Origin: Polychytrium aggregatum
Lineage: Eukaryota > Chytridiomycota > Chytridiomycetes > Polychytriales
Reading direction: 5' to 3'
DNA: 64,000 bases
Assembly (NCBI RefSeq): GCF_025602895.1
Contig: NW_026516240.1
Span: 62,001-126,000, forward strand
Within the stretch, counting starts at the first letter, position 1, and every line of letters begins with the position of its first letter. The translations under genes and the position numbers were made by a program. Below, piece by piece: positions 56,569 through 64,000 of the stretch. Under the pieces are notes generated by a model, which saw only the letters and a program-made list of their open reading frames with translations, did no database searches and was not told where the DNA came from.

Positions 56569-57139
56569 GGGATGTGGCTGATCGAGAGAGAGATTGGCAG
56601 TGAGGAGCGTGGGCACCGGTGAGATGTCAGCAGTGGCCGGGTGCCGCACAGATCAGAGGAGGGACAGGGGGGAGAGGGCTCGATGCTGTTGGGGCGGGTG
56701 CCTCAATGGCTTGGATGTACGGAGCGACGGGCTGGTGGCGAGATGAGCCTGATGGAAAGCCGAAGAGGACCAGCGGACGATAGATCGGGTGTCTCCAGAG
56801 CAGCGCCGGCGACGAGACGAAGGACAGGGCGGCTTCGGGCGACGGCGAAGGCGAAGGCGATGGCGAAGGCGATGGCAAAGGCGATGGCGGTGCGGGTGAG
56901 CAGTGTGGATGGATGATGGGCAGAGGGGCAGACACCAGGGCGGACCCTTGGCAAGGGCGGATGGACTGGGCCGCCAGGACACGGCTGCGCACGGTGTGTG
57001 TGTGCGAGTCCAGCCGGCGGATCGAGCCAGTGGGTCGAGCCAGTCCAGCCACCGGCATTGCCTCTTTGGTCGCGCCGCTTTGGCTCGCTGTCCTGCGTCC
57101 TCGCCATCAACCCTGCGCGTCTGTCGCTGCTCATCCGCC
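56569..57139. other. Divergent promoter spacer, VPS10 / GDA1
   Basis: About 570 bases between two secretory-pathway genes, with a GGCGAA/GGCGAT hexanucleotide series at about 56843-56888. No TATA box seen. A shared bidirectional promoter is possible. Confidence 0.55.
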
Positions 57140-58923
57140 ATGGCCCCGCACCACCCCGCCAAGGCCAAGCCCTTCCACAGCGTCCTGCGCCAGCACGGGC
57201 TGACTCCGCGCAAGATCTTCTTTGGTCTTATCGTCGCATGTCTGCTTCTGATTCTGCTCTGGGACAAGCCTGTCATCGGTAATCCTATCCCTGCGCTCGC
57301 CATTTTTGTTTGCTGTGGTGTTGTCCTGTCGCTTCTTCTGCGACGACGACAACGACTGTGCAGTCTACAGAAACTGCAGTGACCATCATCTCGACACCGT
57401 CTGCAATGTCTCTCGCTTCCGGTGCCTGGCTTTCAGCACGTCGTGTCCATCGCATTGCGTCGCATTGCGTCGCATTGTGTGGCATCCCGCGCTGGCTGCT
57501 GTCGCTCGCCAAGCCCCCCTTCCGCGGCCACGCTGCCTCGTTTGCCTGTGCATCGCGGCCCTGCCGGCATTCCGCTCATCGTTGCTTGGTGCTGCACACC
57601 TTGACCAGATTCTCTGTCAAGCTCTTGTCGCAACCGTCCCAAGGATCGCCCTGCTGTTCAATATGCCCTCATGATCGACGCCGGGTCGACCGGGTCCCGA
57701 ATTCATGTCTATCGATTCAACTACTGCAGCGGTCGCCTGCCCAGCCTCGAGAATGAAGACTTTATCCAGATCAAGCCCGGGCTTTCTTCGTACGACAGCG
57801 ATGCCGATGCTGCCGCCCAGTCGCTCGACAGTCTGCTCGACAAAGCGCTCAAGATTGTTCCACCCGAGCTCCAGCGCTGCACGCCCGTCGCCGTCAAGGC
57901 CACTGCTGGCCTGCGGCTTCTCGGCCAGGAGAAGTCGGACCGCATCCTCAAAAAGATTGAAGATAGGCTGCTCACAAAGTACCCATTCAAGCTGATGCCC
58001 ACCAACGGCGTCGCGGTCATGGACGGTGCCGACGAAGGTGGGTCTCGGCATGCGAGAGCTTGACAAGCGTCCGCAAGCACATCGGCATCTAACACTCCCC
58101 GCCCATTCGTGATACTACAGGTGTGTTTGCTTGGATCACCGTCAACTACCTCCTGCGCCGCATTGGCCAGGCCAAAAAGCAGCCCACTGCTGCCATCATG
58201 GATCTCGGCGGTGGCTCGACCCAGATCGTCTTCGAGCCCTCCACCGGTGTAAGCATGCCCGACGGCGAGCACAAGTACGTCCTGCCCTTTGGATCGCACA
58301 ACTACACCCTCTACCAACACTCGTACCTCGGATACGGACTCATGGAGGGCCGCAAGAAGATCATCAAGGCATCGCTCCACTCGACCAACCCCGAGAACCC
58401 TTGTCTGCCATCGGGCCACGAGGAGAAGGTCAAGGTCGACAGCGGCGACGTGGTTGTTCGCGGTAGCGGCTCGCACTCCTTCAGCCAGTGCAGCCAATTT
58501 GTCTCCGAGTCCATCTTTTCAAAGTCCACATGCACGTACGACTCCTGCTCCTTTGACGGCGTCTACCAACCCCTGCTGACGTCGAGCTTTGCCCAAAACG
58601 ACATCTACGCCTTCTCATACTTTTACGACCGCGCTGAGCCTCTCAGCATGCCCGCTGACTTCAAGATCAAGCAGTTCTCGTCCGAAGCCGAGAAGGTCTG
58701 CAGCGGCTCCACCGACGTCGACGAAGTGCGCAAGGAGCCTCGCTGGTGTCTCGACATGGTCTTTATTCACAGTCTCCTGACGCTGGGCTACGACCTGCCT
58801 GCCGAGCGCGACATCAAGATTGCCAAGAAAATCGATGGCGTCGAGACAGGCTGGTGTCTCGGCGCCACCATCCATATGCTCGACACCATGACCAAGAGTA
58901 GCTCTGGCGTGTGCCGTGACTAG
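57140..58923 (+). CDS. GDA1: Golgi guanosine diphosphatase (GDA1/CD39 family)
   Basis: Three exons (57140..57278, 57609..58037, 58121..58923) give 456 residues. It is type II: a short cytosolic N-terminus, membrane anchor IFFGLIVACLLLILLW at about 27-42, a short stem, then the apyrase domain. Apyrase-conserved regions are present: DAGSTGSR (70-77), ATAGLRLL, DGADEGVFAW across a junction and MDLGGGSTQI. Gda1 hydrolyses GDP to GMP in the Golgi lumen so that GDP-mannose import can continue by antiport, supporting glycosylation of cargo such as the secreted proteins encoded nearby. The intron 1 acceptor at 57608 was chosen because it alone gives a phase-correct link from the anchor to YALMIDAGSTGSR. 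Confidence 0.94.
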
Positions 58924-59324
58924 AGCACTGGAGGAAGCATTTCGTCAGGATGGATTCGGAGGCTCGCCGTGACTGTACGTGCTCAGTAGTGGAAGCAAGA
59001 GCCCTATTCGTGAGGGCTGCTCTGTGCCGGATCCTGAATACACTCCCTGTTTGGCCAATCCAAGGACACCACTCTCAAGATTTCCAGAATCACGACCCTT
59101 GAGTGTGTCTGGGAATATTGTCATGGCGTATGTCCGTGCATATTGCCATCGACTGCATCGATGACTATCATGTCGTGCATCGTCTACGCACGCCCTCTCT
59201 TGCTGCAGCCATCCACACACAAATGCTGACCATGAATCTTGCGACGGCATGTATTCAGAATGCCAGAGTTGAGTGACCGCTGGCGGCGACTCGGACTGCC
59301 CCGCTGGCTCTATTTGGGGCAAGT
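58924..59324. other. Convergent spacer, GDA1 / C1 peptidase
   Basis: About 400 bases between 3' ends; nothing recognised. Confidence 0.5.
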
Positions 59325-60973
59325 TCAGAAGAATCCATAGGCCTCGCCCATGACGCCAGCCTGGCCATATCCAATCCAGAAGAATCCATTGTTGCCCCAG
59401 CTACTTCCCCAAGAGTTCTGACAGAGCCAGGCCTGCAGGCTGTCGTTCCATCCCACGCAGGCGATGGCGTGCCCGCCCAGGGGTGTGGTGTCGGTGGACT
59501 GCAACTTCCACGCCGAGATTGGGTTTCCGCTTGCGTCCTCTTGGTTTCGACAAGACGTCATCGTATCGAAGCTAGCGTCTGGGGAGAGCAAATGGATCAA
59601 TGCTCGACCCTCGATGCAGTCCTGCAGCACCTGGACCGGCCAGAGAACGGCATCAAGCTGGCATGGAACCGCTGCCGCTCCATCTTTTGCCATCCAACAT
59701 CAAACAGCGGTTGCCTCCGCCCCATCACCATGAGTCAACCGGCACATGCACCGCAAACCCGCCATATTGCACAGCGCTCATGGTTCAACATACAGATCAC
59801 GATCCAGGTCAGCACGGCCCCGTTAGTCATCATGTTGCGCTTGACTCGTTGCATGGCAACACCTTGGTTACCCGTCAACAGCGTCATTTGCAGATCCATG
59901 TGTCGGGAGCAGCTAGAGTGCACGCAAGTGGCATCCTGGCCTGAAGCCAGGGCAGTGCTTGGATACGGGAAGCACGAGTCCTCGACGAATCCATACGACT
60001 GTATCTTGCTTGCGGCATCGCCGACATTCCATCCAGTTGCGCAGTGGGCAGCACCAGTCCCGAGACAGAAAAATATGTCTGAGGGTGATGCCGTCAGCGT
60101 TTGACCGAGCGTCATCATGGTGCTTTCGATGACGGACGAACTGGAGAATCCAACGCAGCTGGCACACTGGCCTTGGTTCTTGATTTGTCCGACCCGACCC
60201 TGCTTTCGCAGGTCGTAGCTGGACGGAAGGGTCAGCTCCACGGCAGCTGTACCGACCAGAACCGAGCTGTAAGCCACACTCTGCCAACGAAACGATCCAG
60301 GCGAACTGCATTAGAGACAATCGCCAGCACCAGGTCAAGGCGACGCCTCCCAGCCCTCCGCTACGAACACTTGCCCTCCAACATTATTCCTCCAGCACTC
60401 ATCGCTGATGCTTACCTCCAAGGCATCGACAACGCGCTGAAAGACAGCGGGATCGTTCAGGTCCTGCATCGTCAGGTCGTTCTTTTGCATATATGCGTAC
60501 ACGGCGTCCTTGAGACCCAGTTTTTCGATCGTGTCCTTCAGCAGCTGATATTGGTAGTGATAATACTCGGCTGCGGAATCAAGCGCCTGGACCTGGCTCA
60601 CCGAGATGTCGATCAGCGGCGGCGGCGTGCTCGAGTCTCTGGGCCGCACTCGACGGAGAATGCGGTTCCCATCTATCGAATGGTGAGATGAGTGCATCAG
60701 CCAGAGGGCGTTAGTGCCGAGGTAATGCGATACTGAGTCCGTGGGAAATGGGTCTCCGTGATGTTGCTGACTTGACTTTTGCGGGAAGGACATGCATCCC
60801 ACCTTGCTCCGAAACAACTGCTGGAAGGGCAGTGACGAGGCCAGAACTGACTGCCAGAAGCGCTGCGCAAGCTGCCGGGAGCAGACAAAGGATAAGTACC
60901 CATGCCACAAGCACCGCCCAGGTGCTTGCTGTGTCCGAGTGCAACAGGACTCCTTGCCTATTGTCAGTCTCAT
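59325..60973 (-). CDS. Secreted papain-family (C1) cysteine peptidase, paralogue 1
   Basis: Five exons (60958..60973, 60803..60871, 60416..60672, 59794..60280, 59325..59578) give 360 residues. With a GC..AG first intron the N-terminus becomes [20 protein letters not shown], a clear signal peptide; the paralogue has the same early intron arrangement. A pro-region of about 85 residues is helical and unlike the ERFNIN type, ending [15 protein letters not shown]. The peptidase domain has catalytic Cys156 in [10 protein letters not shown] with oxyanion Gln150, His313 in [10 protein letters not shown] and Asn331 in CQNSW. The usual CGSCW is CASCV, so the Trp after the catalytic Cys is lost. Divergently arranged with paralogue 2. 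Likely a digestive or vacuolar protease; sorting through the Vps10 receptor is possible but unproven. Confidence 0.85.
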
Positions 60974-61658
60974 GGTAGCTTTGGGCGCGAAGAGATGTGT
61001 CGATATGACTTGCAGGTGTTGAGCGGGATGCTTGCGTGGAACCGAGGGGCTGGAGGGTCTTGCAGAGCCGACATTGCAGGACGATCGTGGGGCTTAAAGG
61101 CGAGCGAGTCGCCTGAGCATGCTGTTGTCACTGCGGATCCCGGCAAGAAGTGCTACGACATCAGGTGGTCAGCTGAGGAAGGCATAAGTACCCAGGCTGC
61201 TGCAATATGTGGTTGGGGCGAGGGGTCAGTGCAGCTGCTAAGGCCGACCATCCACAGTCATTGTTTCTGTCGCTTGAATCCGATGATGCACCCGGTCAGA
61301 CATAAGTCCATGGATCCTGCAACATAAAGGTCGCTCGGCGGCGATATGAGCCTGGGTGGCATATCGAGCGGAACCGATTCTCGCCTGTTTGCATGGCCGC
61401 CAAGCGATTGGTTGGCACAGCATTTGCCTGCGACTGACGTCTCCAGGCATTTATGATTCGACCACGACCAAACATGCAAGATATGAGATCGCGACCATTG
61501 TTGCGATGTCGATGACGAGGCTGGTCGCTTGAGCCGTCTGCGAATCTGTTTCGCATGAGCGGTGCTGCTATAAAGCAACGACCAACCGCCATCCAGGTTT
61601 TAGTAAATCACCTCGGCCTCCTCTATGAATTTGCCCCCCCCCGTCAGACCTCAGTACA
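60974..61658. other. Shared divergent promoter of the C1 peptidase pair
   Basis: About 685 bases between two paralogue starts. A TATA box serves the plus-strand copy; no equivalent is clear for the minus-strand copy. A C10 run lies at 61634-61642, just before the plus-strand ATG. Confidence 0.6.
61569..61574 (+). promoter_or_regulatory. TATA box of C1 peptidase paralogue 2
   Basis: TATAAA in GCTATAAAGC, 90 bases upstream of the ATG. Confidence 0.6.
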
Positions 61659-63254
61659 ATGAAGGTTTTCTCTGTCAAAGTCCTCGCTTGTGGTAGGCTG
61701 CCTCAATGCACTGGAGCGCGGCCACTTCTGAAGTAGAAAGACATGTTCCGCAGGATGCATTTTCTGGAGCGGTCGTGTGTAGGCGAGCCTGGGTACTCTG
61801 TGCTCGCCGGATAGCGCTCGTACTGCTCCTCATATTGTGAATCGTATCTTAGGCGCCGTCGCTGTGGCTTCAATGCTGCCACCGGCACTGGCAAACACTG
61901 TGTTAAACTCACGAGGTAAGCAGCGCTTTGAAGACCAGCCCGGTGCATCTGGGCGAGGTACGGCGCTGGAGACTGACCAGCAGCACTTTGGCACATCGCA
62001 CTGACCTGAAGCTGCGGCGACTCTGTCTTGTCGGGCCCGGTGCGGACAGATCCTTCTTTGGACCTGACGACTCTCCGCACCTACCTGAACAAAATCAACC
62101 AGTCCCAAGCCATCCAGATCGAGAAGAGCGGCAGAGATGTCAACTACCACTACCAGGGCGTCATAAACGACCCCAACTTTGCTTCCCTCCACAAAGCCGC
62201 ACAGACCTACATGGGCAGCCAGGGAATCTCCCCAAACGATCTCCAAAATCCTGCTACGCTTCAAACCGTTGTGAACAATGTTCAGGTATGCCCGTGCACT
62301 TGTACTGCACACATAGCGGCTGGCCAAAACCGGCCGAGGCTGTGGCTGCATGCTCTGGGCCGTCGAGGCACATTCGCTGCACTGGCGAGAGCCACTCTCG
62401 GTGCTGGTGTGCGCATATCAGCCCACGATCCTCGCATATTGTCAGACTAAGCCACTTCTCGCCCAAACAGACCGCTTCTCCGACGGCAAACTCTGAGGTC
62501 GTGTATGCAGCAGTGCTGCCGTCGTCCTTCAGTCTGATCAGCAGCAACCGGGTCGGCGCAGTGAAGAACCAAGGCGGCTGCGCCAGCTGTGTGGGCTTCT
62601 CGACCTCGTCGACACTCGAGAGCACCCTCAAGACCCAGGGGGTCAATATGGTCGTGTCGGCCGCCGATATTTTCTTCTGCGTCGGTTATGCCGATGCCAG
62701 CTGCGCGAATGGCTGGTCGATCGACACTGCTGCTCGCAAGGTCAGCCAGTACGGGTTTGTGTCGGACAGCTGCTTTGCGTACAAACCGGTCCAGCAGGCA
62801 TGCACCTTCGGCTGTCCCCAAGGCCGCCACCTTGGACTGGTCTCGCATCACATCCCGAGCACGGTGGAGGCCAAGCGACACATTCTCACCAACGGCGCCG
62901 TGCTCACGGCCCTGACCGTCTGTGAGTACCAACCCATCCCGCAGCTGCCAAAGTAATGGCCGCACCTCCATATGCGTCGAATAGGATACTGACACATATC
63001 TACCCAATCACTCCGTCTCTTTGTGCTTGCCAGACGAGGATTTTATGAACTGCTGCTCGAACAACCAGGTGTACCATCAAGGTGCCAACCAGCCCCTTGT
63101 CGGAGGACATGCCGTCGCCTGCGTCGGATGGGACGACACCTTGCAAGCTTGGCTCTGCCAGAACTCCTGGGATACCTGGTGGGGCACCAAGGGCTTCTTC
63201 TGGATTGGATACGGCCAGAGCGGCATCATGGGCGATATGTACGGATTTGTGTAA
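61659..63254 (+). CDS. Secreted papain-family (C1) cysteine peptidase, paralogue 2
   Basis: Five exons (61659..61692, 61853..61915, 62050..62285, 62471..62921, 63034..63254) give 334 residues. The signal peptide is built from the first two exons (MKVFSVKVLACG + AVAVASMLPPALA). The pro-region ends NDLQNPATLQTVVNNVQ, aligning with paralogue 1. The catalytic triad is intact: Cys151 in QGGCASCVGF, His287 in GGHAVACVGW, Asn305 in CQNSW, with Gln145 for the oxyanion hole. The two proteins share intron positions after the signal peptide, after the pro-region and before the region leading to the catalytic His, so they arose by duplication with inversion. Divergence within the pro-region is much greater than in the peptidase domain. 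Extra Cys (CC at 268-269) in this copy suggest a different disulphide set. Confidence 0.9.
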
Positions 63255-63748
63255 ACTCTTGTGGCGGACGGTCGAGACCTACATCCGAGTTGGAAGGGGG
63301 GATAAAGAAGGTGAAAGCGGGTCTTTCATGCGGTTTGTGTACAGTCTATCCAGAAAACCGGGATAGTCGTTTTCTAGTTTCAGGGGCCTGAAGCCTGCGG
63401 AACTTCCGTAGGCTGCTGTTGGCTTGCAGCTGTGCGGTTATTTCCCGTCCTGGTTGGCAATCTCTTTGTTTTGATTGGTTTTGGAAGCATGGTCTTGAAT
63501 ACACTTGATCTCCTGTGGTGATGTGGGAGTGTGATGGATGCATTCGACTCTGTGGACAGCTCCATGGTTTCTCGACATCAAGATACTCGGCCTTCTCGAG
63601 TCGCTTGGCTTCCCAGCACTGTGAGCACACCTGGAGATCGAGTCGCTTGAGTCGCCGTCGCCTCGTCAGGTTGAAGTGCAGTCCAGCATGTCTCCATCTG
63701 TGCGAGAGAGAAGCGCCGATGGCTGGTTCTGCCCTTCGGCAAGGGTGA
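63255..63748. other. 3' flank of the C1 peptidase; no gene assigned
   Basis: Overlapping frames of 60-150 codons exist on both strands. A minus-strand one reads RLDLQVCSQCWEAKRLEKAEYLDVEKPWSC, which is vaguely zinc-finger-like, but no consistent splice model was found. Confidence 0.35.
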
Positions 63749-64000
63749 ATATCCTCGAAACCAGCGCATTTTGGGCTGACAGTGATGCTGCTCACAGAAG
63801 TGTCCTTGATTCAGTTCCAGAAGTGCATCACACGATCAATCAGCCAAGGCGGTGCGCCGGCAATGGATGGTGCTCTTGGGCATCGGATTGTGGATGCTTT
63901 TGGGACAAAACAGTGTCCTGCTCAGATCTGCATTCCCATCGATCCCACCACCAAGATGAGCCAGGGTTTGTATCGACCTCCATACCTCCGCGGATCCAAC
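63749..64000 (+). CDS. Possible partial coding exon running off the window
   Basis: A frame open for 84 codons to the last base, with the first ATG at about 63784. The reading includes ISQGGAPAMDGALGHRIVD and CPAQICIPIDPTTKMSQGLY, which looks more protein-like than the surrounding shadows. It has no recognised family and its right end is outside the window. The upstream part may be intron or UTR. Confidence 0.25.
   Translation, partial: MSSKPAHFGLTVMLLTEVSLIQFQKCITRSISQGGAPAMDGALGHRIVDAFGTKQCPAQICIPIDPTTKMSQGLYRPPYLRGSN

Overview
The window is nuclear DNA from an intron-rich, GC-rich fungus. Introns are mostly 50 to 350 nt with GT..AG borders and a few likely GC..AG ones. The gene set points to an early-diverging zoosporic fungus (chytrid-like): a putative Ska3 kinetochore protein (the Ska complex is replaced by Dam1/DASH in most Dikarya), an Akr1/HIP14-type ankyrin-DHHC palmitoyltransferase, an AA11-like lytic polysaccharide monooxygenase, an M36 fungalysin, unusual papain-family peptidases and a Sel1-repeat protein. 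The lineage is an inference; no rRNA or tRNA gene was seen to confirm it. I found no mobile element and no CRISPR array.

Layout. 0.2-5 kb: a RhoGAP protein, then a fused nucleotidyltransferase/glucuronokinase (+). 5.6-8.3 kb: secreted fungalysin (+). 8.5-16.1 kb: an intronless WD40 protein and a 14-exon AP-1/AP-2 beta-adaptin (-). 16.1-18 kb: a repeat-bearing divergent spacer. 18-20.1 kb: AA11-like LPMO (+). 21.1-23.3 kb: putative Ska3 (-). 23.8-25.6 kb: STK16/Env7-type kinase (+). 26.1-26.7 kb: PYM (-). 27.4-31.2 kb: Akr1-type palmitoyltransferase (+). 32.1-33.1 kb: an unrecognised 182-residue protein (-). 33.7-35.3 kb: Sel1-repeat protein (-). 35.8-39.1 kb: Npl4 (-). 39.7-42.3 kb: Rio2 (+). 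42.9-43.6 kb: Hsp20 (+). 44.3-46 kb: a Ser/Pro-rich disordered protein (-). 47.3-56.6 kb: one very long Vps10-type receptor with three VPS10 domains (-). 57.1-58.9 kb: Golgi GDPase Gda1 (+). 59.3-63.3 kb: a head-to-head pair of papain-family (C1) peptidase paralogues. 63.7-64 kb: an open frame running off the window.

The genes are independent eukaryotic units, not an operon. A trafficking and secretion theme recurs: the Vps10 sorting receptor, the beta-adaptin with clathrin and EH-protein docking motifs, the STK16-type kinase, the Akr1-type acyltransferase and Gda1 all act on Golgi/endosome traffic. Fungalysin, LPMO and the two C1 peptidases are predicted secretory cargo. Exon models below were built by hand from splice signals and reading-frame continuity. 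Models whose exon lengths sum to a multiple of three with intact family motifs are the most reliable.
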